Shown piece by piece: positions 48,800 to 57,100 of a DNA stretch of 64,000 nucleotides. A model generated the notes under the pieces. The model was not told the origin of the DNA and ran no database searches. It saw only the letters and a list, made by a program, of their open reading frames with translations. Source of the DNA: Sellimonas caecigallum. GTDB lineage: Bacteria; Bacillota; Clostridia; Lachnospirales; Lachnospiraceae. A program made the translations under genes and the position numbers. The stretch covers positions 1-64,000 of the forward strand of contig NZ_VIRV01000007.1 of the NCBI RefSeq assembly GCF_019754295.1, written 5' to 3'. How positions within the stretch are numbered: position 1 is the first letter of the stretch; the number at the start of each line of letters is the position of its first letter.

Positions 48800-50221
48800 A
48801 TGGAGAAGGAGAATAAGAATATCTGGCTGACGTACAGTGAAAAGGAGAAAGAAAAACTTCATAAAATCTGTGAATTATATAAATCCTGGCTGGATAGAGG
48901 GAAAACGGAAAGAGAATGTGTGGAACTAGCGGTAGAACTGGCAGAAAAGGCGGGATATCATAATCTTGAGGAATATCTGTCAGAAGAGAGACAAATCCAG
49001 AAAGGGGAAAAAATTTATGCTGTCTGCATGAAAAAATGTATTGTGCTCTTTAGAATGGGGGCGGATCCGATCTCGGCAGGCATGAATATTCTTGGCGCTC
49101 ACATCGACTCTCCGAGAATTGATATAAAACAGAATCCGCTTTATGAAAAAGATGATTTTACATATCTGGACACACACTATTACGGAGGCATAAAAAAATA
49201 CCAGTGGGTGACGCAGCCGTTAGCGCTTCATGGAGTGGTTGTCAAGAAAGACGGAAGCTGTGTGAATATCAGTATCGGCGAAAGAGAAGATGAGCCAGTA
49301 TTTGTCATTACGGATCTGCTGGTTCATCTGGCTTCAAAGCAACTGGAAAAGAAAGCGGGAGAAGTCATCGAAGGAGAAAAACTGGATATCCTGGTTGGAA
49401 ATTGTCCGATTGAACGGGATGAAAACTTGAAAGAAGAAAAAGAAACGGTGAAAGCTAATGTCCTGAAAATCCTGGAGGAAGCTTATGGGATTAGCGAAGA
49501 AGATTTTGCTTCTGCAGAACTGGAAATTGTACCGTCGGGAAAGGCAAGAGATATAGGATTTGACCGCAGTATGATACTGGCATACGGGCAGGACGACCGT
49601 ATCTGTGCATTTACTTCTATCATGGCTATGTTGAGTGTAGAAGACAGCAGTCGTACGGCGTGCTGTCTGTTAGTGGACAAAGAGGAAATCGGAAGCGTCG
49701 GCGCGACAGGAATGCATTCCCGCTTTTTTGAAAATGTGGTAGCTGAGTTGATCGCTTTGACAGAAGGAGAGTCGGACATTAAGGTAAGAAGAGCGCTCGC
49801 AAATTCTAAAATGCTTTCTTCCGATGTGAGCGCGGCGTATGATCCGCAATTTGAAGAAGTATTTGAAAAGCGCAGCGCGGCCTATCTTGCGAAGGGGCTT
49901 GCATTTAATAAATTTACAGGAAGCCATGGTAAAAGTGGGTCCAATGACGCGAACGCCGAATATCTGGGAGAAATACGCCGAATCATGGAAGAAGCCGGGG
50001 CGGCGTACCAATTTGCGGAATTGGGCAAAGTAGATATCGGGGGCGGCGGTACGATCGCATATATTATGGCTAATTACGGCATGGACGTCGTTGATTCAGG
50101 CGTGGCGGTGCTGAACATGCACGCGCCGTATGAAGTGAGCAGCAAATCAGATATTTATCAGGCGGTGAAAGGTTATAAAGCATTTTTGAAGTGGAGATGT
50201 GAGGATGAAAAGAGAGGATAA
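48800..50221 (+). CDS. M18-family aminopeptidase
   Basis: 473 residues. Metal-ligand motifs are GAHIDSPR, the DKEEIGS segment, and a C-terminal His in NMHAPYE. Family M18 enzymes (aspartyl aminopeptidase type) release N-terminal residues from peptides as large oligomers in the cytoplasm. It would finish degradation of M16C products. The ribosome-binding site is weak (AAGAAG). Overlaps the next gene by 17 nt. Confidence 0.92.
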   Translation: MEKENKNIWLTYSEKEKEKLHKICELYKSWLDRGKTERECVELAVELAEKAGYHNLEEYLSEERQIQKGEKIYAVCMKKCIVLFRMGADPISAGMNILGAHIDSPRIDIKQNPLYEKDDFTYLDTHYYGGIKKYQWVTQPLALHGVVVKKDGSCVNISIGEREDEPVFVITDLLVHLASKQLEKKAGEVIEGEKLDILVGNCPIERDENLKEEKETVKANVLKILEEAYGISEEDFASAELEIVPSGKARDIGFDRSMILAYGQDDRICAFTSIMAMLSVEDSSRTACCLLVDKEEIGSVGATGMHSRFFENVVAELIALTEGESDIKVRRALANSKMLSSDVSAAYDPQFEEVFEKRSAAYLAKGLAFNKFTGSHGKSGSNDANAEYLGEIRRIMEEAGAAYQFAELGKVDIGGGGTIAYIMANYGMDVVDSGVAVLNMHAPYEVSSKSDIYQAVKGYKAFLKWRCEDEKRG

Positions 50222-51473
50222 TATTTATCAGATATATGTGCAGATTCTGAAAGAAGAACTGGTTACAGCCATGGGATGTACGGAACCGATCGCGATTTCT
50301 TATGCGGCTGCAAGAGCAAGGGCGGTATTAGGGGAATTGCCGGAAAAGATTATTGTAAAGGCAAGCGGAAGCATTATTAAAAATGTAAAAAGTGTTGTTG
50401 TTCCGAATACCGGCGGTTTAAGAGGAATAGAGGCCGCAGCCGCGGCCGGCGTTGTCTGTGGAAATGAGAACAGAAAACTGGAAGTCCTTTCGGAGATAGA
50501 GTCAGAGGACATAGAGCGTATTAAAGGTTATTTGGGACAGGCAGATATCAAAGTTGAATATCAGGAGACAGGGCGTACATTTGATTTGTCCGTATGTGTT
50601 TATAAGGAACATTCCCAGGCATGCGTCAGGATTACGGATTATCATACCAATATTGTTCAGATAGAAAAGAACTGGGAATTCATCCGTGACGATTTGAAAG
50701 ACGAGAAAATAGAAAAAGCGAACAGGGACGTTCTTTCCATGGAGAATATATGGGAATTTGTCCGATGTGCAGATATTGAAGATGTGAAAGAAACCCTGGA
50801 TAAACAGATAGAATGCAATATGAAGATTGCCAGGGAAGGTATACGCGGAAATTATGGGGCAAATATCGGAAGTATACTGCTTAAAATGGAAGGTGATTCT
50901 GTTCAGGTACGCGCAAAAGCGATGGCAGCAGCCGGTTCTGATGCAAGAATGAACGGCTGCGGACTGCCGGTTGTGATCAATTCAGGAAGCGGCAATCAAG
51001 GCATTACCTGTTCTGTTCCGGTATTGGTTTATGGAGAAAGTCTGAACTGTGATATCAAGAAGATTTATCGGGCATTATTGTTGTCTAATCTTACGGCTAT
51101 TTATATAAAAGCAGGAATCGGGACATTATCTGCATATTGCGGGGCGGTCAGCGCAGGTGCCGCCGCAGGAGCGGGAATCGCTTATCTGCATGGAGGAGGA
51201 TATGAGGAGATCAAGCATACGATCGTGAATGCGCTTGCAATTGTATCCGGCATTGTCTGTGACGGCGCTAAAGCGTCTTGCGCAGCGAAAATCGCATCAT
51301 CTGTAGAAGCAGGAATTGTCGGTTATTATATGTATCTGAATGAACAGGAATTCTGCGCGGGGGAAGGAATTGTGGCGGAAGGAATCGATCGGACGATTGA
51401 AAATATAGGAATACTCGGCAAGGAAGGAATGAAAGAAACGAATAAGAAGATTATAGAGATGATGATAAAATGA
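50205..51473 (+). CDS. L-cysteine desulfidase-like protein (UPF0597/CyuA family)
   Basis: 422 residues. The N-terminus has AMGCTEPIA with the first cluster-binding Cys, then GLRGIEAAAAAG. The C-terminal half has NGCGLPVVINSGSGNQG and GAKASCAAK. The family contains 4Fe-4S enzymes that break L-cysteine (or related amino acids) into pyruvate, ammonia and sulfide. The exact substrate is not determined. ATG at 50205 with GGAG upstream is chosen over a GTG at 50199. Confidence 0.85.
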   Translation: MKREDNIYQIYVQILKEELVTAMGCTEPIAISYAAARARAVLGELPEKIIVKASGSIIKNVKSVVVPNTGGLRGIEAAAAAGVVCGNENRKLEVLSEIESEDIERIKGYLGQADIKVEYQETGRTFDLSVCVYKEHSQACVRITDYHTNIVQIEKNWEFIRDDLKDEKIEKANRDVLSMENIWEFVRCADIEDVKETLDKQIECNMKIAREGIRGNYGANIGSILLKMEGDSVQVRAKAMAAAGSDARMNGCGLPVVINSGSGNQGITCSVPVLVYGESLNCDIKKIYRALLLSNLTAIYIKAGIGTLSAYCGAVSAGAAAGAGIAYLHGGGYEEIKHTIVNALAIVSGIVCDGAKASCAAKIASSVEAGIVGYYMYLNEQEFCAGEGIVAEGIDRTIENIGILGKEGMKETNKKIIEMMIK

Positions 51474-52356
51474 AAAAGAACACCAGCGAAAAATTAATAA
51501 ATTTATTGAGCGTTGTAGCCGGGAATGCAATATTGGCGCTTGCCGTGGTTGCTTTTATTGCTCCGGCAGGAATTCCGATGGGAGGAGCCACCGGCCTGGG
51601 AATTGCAGGAAATCATTTTTGGGGAATTCGGACTTCAATTATCGTCTTTAGCTTGAACAGTACATTGCTTATCATAGCATGGTTTATTCTGGGAAAAGGA
51701 TTCGTAAAAAAACTTTATTGAGTACATTTATCTATCCCTTATTTCTTGAATTGTTACAGAAAATTCCAGGAATCACAACTATGACAGACAATATACTGTT
51801 GTCTGCCATTTTTGGAGGACTTCTTGTAGGCGTCAGCATGGGGATTGTGGTAAGGGTCGGAGGATCGACGGGAGGAACGGATATTATTGCCATGATAGCG
51901 AACAAAAAAACTTCCCTTTCAGTCGGCGTCATGGTGTATATGGTAGATTTTGTAGTTTTAGGCATACAGGCGTCTTTCTCTGATATGGAGCAAATACTTT
52001 ATGGGATTATACTGACTCTTCTGGCAACGGTTGTGATTGATAAAGTTGTTCCCGATGGAAAGGTCTCTATGCAGGTGATGATTATTTCAAGAGAGTATAA
52101 AAAGATTCAGGAAAAAATATTGCAGGACATAGAAGCCGGAGTGACGCTTTTTCACATACAGACGGGATATAGCGGTGAAGAACAGAAAGGAGTTATGTGT
52201 GTAATTCCAAGACACAAACTATTTGTTTTGAAAGAGATGGTCTGTGAAACAGATCCGTTTGCGTTCCTTACCATTAATCAGATTAACGAGGTGAATGGTC
52301 AGGGATTTACCAGAGAACGTATTGCATATGAAGAACTCAAAAAGGAAATAATATAA
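51470..52356 (+). pseudogene. YitT-family membrane protein, single frameshift
   Basis: The first frame (51470-51721, ATG overlapping the previous stop) gives the N-terminal membrane segments. The same protein continues one frame over, from about 51710 to 52356, with further membrane segments, GGSTGGTDIIAMIANKK and a C-terminal DUF2179 domain. The break is in a run of seven A at 51706-51712; eight A would restore a full protein of about 295 residues. It is a true mutation, slippage site or sequencing error. The family's transport role is poorly known. Confidence 0.82.
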
Positions 52357-52484
52357 ACTCCGGGCGGTTCAAATGGCAGCATTTATTGCACCTGTCAAGA
52401 TTTCTATCCTAAATCCATTTTAGGCTTCTTGTATCAAGATTTAATATCGGACTTTCTTCCGGTCTTTGACACCTTTTTGAAGAA

Positions 52485-52527
52485 AAAAGTCTCGTAAGCC
52501 GCTTAAACAGCTGGCTGCGAGACTTTT
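52485..52527. terminator. Bidirectional hairpin terminator at the transposase 3' end
   Basis: AAAAGTCTCG (52485-52494) / CGAGACTTTT (52518-52527) with inner AGCC/GGCT pairing. On the minus strand it follows the transposase stop by about 30 nt. On the plus strand it may stop transcription from the upstream operon. Confidence 0.65.
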
Positions 52528-52556
52528 GTTGGTTTTACGAATGCACGTTACACTAT

Positions 52557-54308
52557 CTATTTTTTTGTCTGAGAGCAGATGTTTCTCATTTTTGCTATAG
52601 GTACGATCTGCTTGGATGTGCAAAAGCCAAATGCATCATGTAGAGCATCTGTCAGTTCTGTCCTTGTATAGACCGGTTGGTATCCCTTTCCTTCGTATTT
52701 CATAAAATCCATCTCCTGCAAGGTTGGCAGTATTTGATCTATGGTGTATCTATCAGCAAGCTTCTTCTCAAGATAGCGGTAGACAATAAGTGAAATAAAA
52801 CAGGTTATAAAGTGGGCGAGAATGCGCTCCTTGCGATTCAGATATACTGGGCGTGCTTCGAAATCGGTTTTCATTATCCTGAAGCATTCCTCTATTTCCC
52901 AGCGCCGCTTGTTTGCTTTCACAATGCTTGAGATGCTTTCATCAAGGTTCGTACATACAGCATAGAAGCCATCGTATTTTTCTTCGTTCTCGATAATGGA
53001 TTGATCGATATAACTGGAAGTTATCTCTGCTACTTCACCATCTTTTGTGGCATGGTCGGTTTTTATGAATCGCTTGGGATCGTTCTGTTTTTTCTTGCCG
53101 AAAGATGTATATCCGTCTTCTACGAGTTTTTTTGCACGCTTTATCTGACCTTCCCGTATGCGACGTTGGAAGTTGCGGTATTTTATGGAGTATGAGACGA
53201 TCAGCTTTTGCTCGATGATTTCTTTTCTGTCGCCTTTATCGGTATGGATCAGGCCTTCTTCTTTTATCCATCTGGTTTTGTAGAAAATTTTATCCCTATC
53301 CTTCTCATCATCTAATTCGGAAATTTTATACTTTTTCCTGGAGCCGTCACCGTCGAGAAACCATCCGTCATCAGATAAACACCATTTTTTCAGGAATTCT
53401 TTGAGGGTTTTTATAGGCTGTGTTGTGATATATCCGCGTAACCCATCTTCTCCATCATAAGAATTGAATACCCGATTGGTGGCGGAAGACAACCCGGCGT
53501 CCGTACAGACAATAAACTTTGACAGCATTTTTTCTTCCAATGGTATCATAGTCATCTGTTCGTTTCTGTTACCGGGATAGATTGAAAATGAAATAGGGAT
53601 GCCGTCCATATCCATGAAAAGTCCCATGCCTACGATTGGCAACGGCCTATTTTCCTTACTTTTGCCAAACTGCTTGTCGTCCTCGGCAGCATCGATTTCA
53701 AAATAGAAGTTCGTGCAATCATAGTAGATTACTTGTGTATTGCGTTTCTGGATGGCGGTACTGTTCTTAAAGAGACGGCTCTGGATATAATCTGACTCTT
53801 CAGCAATGACAGACAGTGCGCGATAAATGTCATGAAGCTCAAACGAGGGCTGTTCTATGAATCTTTTGGATTCATGGAAACTGCTCTTTTTTGAGGAAGG
53901 ATAGAGAATCCTCGTATAGATAAGACGAGAGAGAATATCATTGAGGTCATACTCAAAAAGATGCCTGCTGGAGATTGCGCGGCATATTTTGTGTAAGCCG
54001 AGTTCATAATAAATGTCCTGAAGAAAAAGATAACCTCCATTGAAGCGTCTCTGTTCGTCCATGACAAGGTCCGTTCCGGCACAGAGTTCAATGTTGAATT
54101 TTGCAGAATCTTCTTTTTCTGCCTCATTCATCAGTCGGACTTGTTCTTTTGCCCATGCCTTGGCATCAGATACACCATATGTTTCACGTATGTATTTTTC
54201 GGAACCAAATGACTTAACAATTTGTGTCTTGTTTTTTCCATTAATTCTCACAGTCTTTACAGCCCTGTAGGTAGTTGAATATTTTCCGGTTGTCCATCCT
54301 AATCTCAT
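52557..54308 (-). CDS. IS1634-family transposase
   Basis: 583 residues, full length. DDE-type core: YYDCTNFYF, VCTDAGLSSATN and the C-terminal glutamate in RWEIEECFRIMK, each in its usual place for IS4/IS1634-like enzymes. AGGAGGTGGC precedes ATG at 54308. It looks intact and could still be active. It sits downstream of the YitT pseudogene, antisense to the operon. Confidence 0.93.
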   Translation of the reverse strand: MRLGWTTGKYSTTYRAVKTVRINGKNKTQIVKSFGSEKYIRETYGVSDAKAWAKEQVRLMNEAEKEDSAKFNIELCAGTDLVMDEQRRFNGGYLFLQDIYYELGLHKICRAISSRHLFEYDLNDILSRLIYTRILYPSSKKSSFHESKRFIEQPSFELHDIYRALSVIAEESDYIQSRLFKNSTAIQKRNTQVIYYDCTNFYFEIDAAEDDKQFGKSKENRPLPIVGMGLFMDMDGIPISFSIYPGNRNEQMTMIPLEEKMLSKFIVCTDAGLSSATNRVFNSYDGEDGLRGYITTQPIKTLKEFLKKWCLSDDGWFLDGDGSRKKYKISELDDEKDRDKIFYKTRWIKEEGLIHTDKGDRKEIIEQKLIVSYSIKYRNFQRRIREGQIKRAKKLVEDGYTSFGKKKQNDPKRFIKTDHATKDGEVAEITSSYIDQSIIENEEKYDGFYAVCTNLDESISSIVKANKRRWEIEECFRIMKTDFEARPVYLNRKERILAHFITCFISLIVYRYLEKKLADRYTIDQILPTLQEMDFMKYEGKGYQPVYTRTELTDALHDAFGFCTSKQIVPIAKMRNICSQTKK

Positions 54309-54521
54309 AAGCCACCTCCTGTATATATTATAGTGGAATGGAATGGAACGTGTAAGTAAAAATAGAAAATTGACAAAAAAATAAAGCCATTACTGGATTT
54401 AAGGGAATCAGAATGAGATTGGACTGTCAAACTACCGAGACAATGAAGTAATGAAAAATAGTGAAAAAATAGTGTAATTTTAGTGAAAAAATGGGTTTCG
54501 TTAAAAGGAATGTTAAAAATA

Positions 54522-54577
54522 TATCTCCATCATGCTAATTGATATCACCGTCATTTGATGGTAAAATGATGGAGATA
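54522..54577. promoter_or_regulatory. 12-bp inverted repeat upstream of the Fic gene
   Basis: TATCTCCATCAT (54522-54533) and ATGATGGAGATA (54566-54577) are exact reverse complements 32 nt apart, ending 23 nt before the Fic ATG. A likely operator; the Fic protein ends in a winged-helix-like region that could bind it. Confidence 0.55.
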
Positions 54578-54600
54578 ATATTAAAATGAAGGAGATTTCG

Positions 54601-55647
54601 ATGAGAAGTTTTGATTATATAAAAACTCCGGAGCAATTGCTAAAACCTGAAATTGTTCAGATGGTCGGAAGCATTCATGAGCATAAAGGTAAGCAGGAAT
54701 TGTTCCTTGAAGCCAATATAGACGAATTGAAAACTCTGCTGGAAGTTGCTTTGATTCAAAGTACAGGGGCTTCTAACAGGATTGAAGGTATTTATACTAC
54801 CGACAAACGTTTGGAAGAATTAGTAAGACAGAAAGCCGAACCACGTAACCGGTCTGAACAGGAAATATCCGGATACCGGGAAGTTCTTGCCACTATCCAT
54901 GAAAGTTATGAGTATATTAATCCGAGACCCAATATTATTTTACAATTGCATCGGGATTTATACTCATATTCCGGAGGAAATGCTGGTGGAAATTATAAAA
55001 ATTCGGATAATGTAATTGCAGAAACAGATGCAGAAGGTCATCAGAAAGCGCGTTTTATCCCGGTGCCGGCATTTCAGACTCCAGAAGCTATGAATGAACT
55101 TTGTATAAATTTTCTGGAAGCATGGGAAGCAGATCGAATAGATAAGTTGATTCTTATCCCTATGTTTATTCTTGACTTTCTGTGTATCCATCCATTTAAT
55201 GATGGAAATGGGCGAATGAGCCGCCTGTTAACACTTCTTTTGTTTTATAAAGCCGGCTATATTGTCGGAAAGTATGTCAGTGTTGAAATGCTGATTGAAA
55301 AGACAAAAGAAACTTATTATGAGGCATTACAGGAAAGTTCCAATGGATGGCACGAAAATGAAAACAGTTATGAGCCATTTGTAAAATATTATCTGGGAAT
55401 TATACTGAAAGCATACAGTGAGTTTGAGGGGCGTGTAGAGCACCTGAAAAACAGAAGCCTTTCAAAGCCGGATCGTATAAAGGCAGTGATTGATAATAAG
55501 GTAGGAAAAATTACCAAAAAAGAAATCATGGAGTTATGTCCGGATATAAGCAAGGTAACTGTAGAAAGGACCCTGACGGAACTGGTTAAAAGTGGATATA
55601 TCGCAAAAGTAGGTGCCGGGCCGGCAACTGGATATGTTCGTATTTAA
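54601..55647 (+). CDS. Fic-domain protein (AMPylase-type) with C-terminal DNA-binding-like region
   Basis: 348 residues. The N-terminal Fic_N region carries a possible inhibitory motif (STGASNRIEG). The Fic core motif is HPFNDGNGRMSR, with all catalytic residues. The C-terminal 80 residues (KAVIDNKVGKITKKEIMEL through TVERTLTELVKSGYI) look like a winged helix. Such proteins AMPylate targets, or act as self-regulated toxins/regulators. AAGGAG 7 nt upstream favours ATG at 54601 over 54586. It has no partner antitoxin gene nearby. Last gene of the island. Confidence 0.9.
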   Translation: MRSFDYIKTPEQLLKPEIVQMVGSIHEHKGKQELFLEANIDELKTLLEVALIQSTGASNRIEGIYTTDKRLEELVRQKAEPRNRSEQEISGYREVLATIHESYEYINPRPNIILQLHRDLYSYSGGNAGGNYKNSDNVIAETDAEGHQKARFIPVPAFQTPEAMNELCINFLEAWEADRIDKLILIPMFILDFLCIHPFNDGNGRMSRLLTLLLFYKAGYIVGKYVSVEMLIEKTKETYYEALQESSNGWHENENSYEPFVKYYLGIILKAYSEFEGRVEHLKNRSLSKPDRIKAVIDNKVGKITKKEIMELCPDISKVTVERTLTELVKSGYIAKVGAGPATGYVRI

Positions 55648-55966
55648 ATCGGCTGTCGTGGTCGAAACACCATAGACAAATCAACAACAACGTTGTATAG
55701 TAATAATAGAAATCTGGTCAATTGAATATTGTTTATCATTCCCGCTTGTAAGGGGATGGTAGCCGGAAGATGATATCTGTCAGGAACAACAGAGCTTTCC
55801 CCGGATGTTAGCAGCTGCAAAGAATCTGCTAATTTTCAGGTCTTATCTGGTCTTGACAGAAAGGGTATTCAGATTACCAGAATTTGATTCGAAAATAAAA
55901 AAAGTCCTTGATAATAAAGGGCTAAACATATCAGTTCTTGACAGGGATTGACAGAACCACAGAGCT
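55648..55966. other. Non-coding right end of the island
   Basis: No gene is visible. The motif TTGACAG recurs three times (near 55854, 55938 and 55948), and GTTCTTGACAGGGATTGACAGAAC just before the junction is a partly symmetrical block. These could be recombinase arm sites of the former attachment region. Confidence 0.4.
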
Positions 55967-56007
55967 CTCCTAAGGATCAAGTGCAGGTTCGATTCCTGCA
56001 GGGGACG
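55967..56007 (+). pseudogene. 3' half of host tRNA-Arg(CCU) (right junction)
   Basis: CTCCTAA loop and core CTCCTAAG, 3' anticodon stem GGATC, T arm GCAGG-TTCGATT-CCTGC, acceptor AGGGGAC, discriminator G. The sequence before the core (CAGAGCT) does not complete the anticodon stem, so this half is not transcribed as a working tRNA. Confidence 0.92.
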
Positions 56008-56012
56008 GCGAT

Positions 56013-56059
56013 AAAAAACGGCAATGATGAGCGCAAAATGCGATTCATTGCCGTTTTTT
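56013..56059 (+). terminator. Original tRNA-Arg terminator, now beyond the right junction
   Basis: Stem AAAAAACGGCAATGA / TCATTGCCGTTTTTT, closing with a T-run, starts 6 nt after the tRNA 3' end. Confidence 0.75.
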
Positions 56060-56062
56060 CTT

Positions 56063-56102
56063 TTAAAACAGTCCCGGAATGAATGCGTGACATTCCGGGA
56101 CT
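56063..56102 (-). terminator. Terminator of the DUF4129-DUF58-MoxR operon
   Basis: On the minus strand, AGTCCCGGAATG / CATTCCGGGACT (12-bp perfect stem, 56070-56102) followed by GTTTTAAAAG, 57 nt after the DUF4129-protein stop. Confidence 0.65.
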
Positions 56103-56158
56103 GGTATATGTCGGAAAATTTTCCAAGGTAATGATCTCCTCAGAGCTGATGTGGAAAT

Positions 56159-57100
56159 CTATGTCAAATGAGAAGCGCCTTTTTTGGCCTTTTCCAGATC
56201 CTCTTTTGTGCACGCTTCTGTGTCGTATCGTGCTTTCTCGTAAGCTTCGTGAAGCTGTGACAAAGACGGACTCTGGGTAAGATTGACAAAATCTTCGATT
56301 TGAGAAGGAGTAAAAGCTTTTGACAGTTTCTGCTTTGGAGCCATACGTCGTCTGACTGCACGAAAATATAATTTTCGGATACGGCCTTCCACACTCCGGT
56401 CAAAAAAACGAGGTTTTTCCCGGGAAACAGACCGAGAAATTTTGTCACGTTTCATTTTAGGAGAAACAAATTCCCGTACTTCCACCCCTGCAGCCTTCTC
56501 ATGTGAGGTAATTTTCCGGTAAAGTATAAAGAGCAAAAGAATGAGAAAAGCTACCAATGCAAGGACACCGATGACAGTGAAAATGCGTTCCAGTATCTGT
56601 GCGAACAAAGAGACATCGCGGGGTTCAGATGGCCGGAAGAAAAAAGGGTTCACATCCTCAGGAACGATCTCTTCTGCCGGCGAAGGATCCTTGCGGAAGA
56701 TAAACTGCAGGATCCAGCGGGCTATCGCAGCGAAAAAACCTTTGATCGCATTCCAAATACCATGATAAGGCATATGGACGAACAGGAATATAAATCCTCC
56801 GGTCAGTATCAGGAAACCGGTAAGGAACAGAGTGTTGATCAGATAGATCTGCCGCTTAGGCACATGGGAAACATCCTTGTTCATTCTCATGTAGTGATAG
56901 ATTCCCTTCTGATTTTGATGGATCAGCACAGAGAATATATCCAGGACAAATACAGCGTAGGCGTAGTCTGTAAACGCCGGATTTTTTGTAAAGTGCCTGG
57001 CAAGACAGAGGATGCCTGCCACGGCGAGAATCCCCAGATGAAGATAAAAAAGAGAATGACGGCAGTAAAATTGATACAATTTATTCAACATCTTATTCAA
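56159..57100 (-). CDS. DUF4129-containing membrane protein
   Basis: 313 residues from TTG at 57100, which has GGAGG 9 nt upstream and overlaps the DUF58 gene by 8 nt; ATG at 57091 is the alternative. Hydrophobic segments lie at about residues 20-35, 47-62, 90-115 and 180-205. The C-terminal cytoplasmic part (VEGRIRKLYFRAVRRR, LSKAFTPSQIEDFV) matches DUF4129. Last gene of a MoxR-DUF58-DUF4129 operon. In other bacteria such operons lie near envelope or transglutaminase functions. No transglutaminase domain is seen here. Confidence 0.75.
   Translation of the reverse strand: MNKMLNKLYQFYCRHSLFYLHLGILAVAGILCLARHFTKNPAFTDYAYAVFVLDIFSVLIHQNQKGIYHYMRMNKDVSHVPKRQIYLINTLFLTGFLILTGGFIFLFVHMPYHGIWNAIKGFFAAIARWILQFIFRKDPSPAEEIVPEDVNPFFFRPSEPRDVSLFAQILERIFTVIGVLALVAFLILLLFILYRKITSHEKAAGVEVREFVSPKMKRDKISRSVSREKPRFFDRSVEGRIRKLYFRAVRRRMAPKQKLSKAFTPSQIEDFVNLTQSPSLSQLHEAYEKARYDTEACTKEDLEKAKKGASHLT

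Larger units (their letters stand above)
52393..54375 (-). mobile_element. IS1634-family insertion sequence
   Basis: The transposase gene is flanked by candidate terminal inverted repeats: TGTCAAGATTTCTAT at 52393-52407 and, reading inward on the other strand, TGTCAATTTTCTAT at 54362-54375 (about 13 of 15 with one gap). This gives an element of about 1.98 kb, within the family's size range. No target duplication is clear, so the ends are tentative. Confidence 0.5.
30022..55974. mobile_element. 25.9-kb integrated island in tRNA-Arg(CCU)
   Basis: Bounded by direct copies of CTCCTAAG (30022-30029 and 55967-55974), the anticodon loop of the split tRNA. It holds a replacement tRNA-Arg(CCU), a ParB-ParA-ParB block, degraded conjugative-element genes, a HigBA-like pair, a 12-13 kb operon centred on ABC exporters and peptidases, an IS1634-family insertion and a Fic gene. 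I see no integrase, excisionase or relaxase that could move it now, so it is probably a fixed remnant of an integrative conjugative element. Confidence 0.88.
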
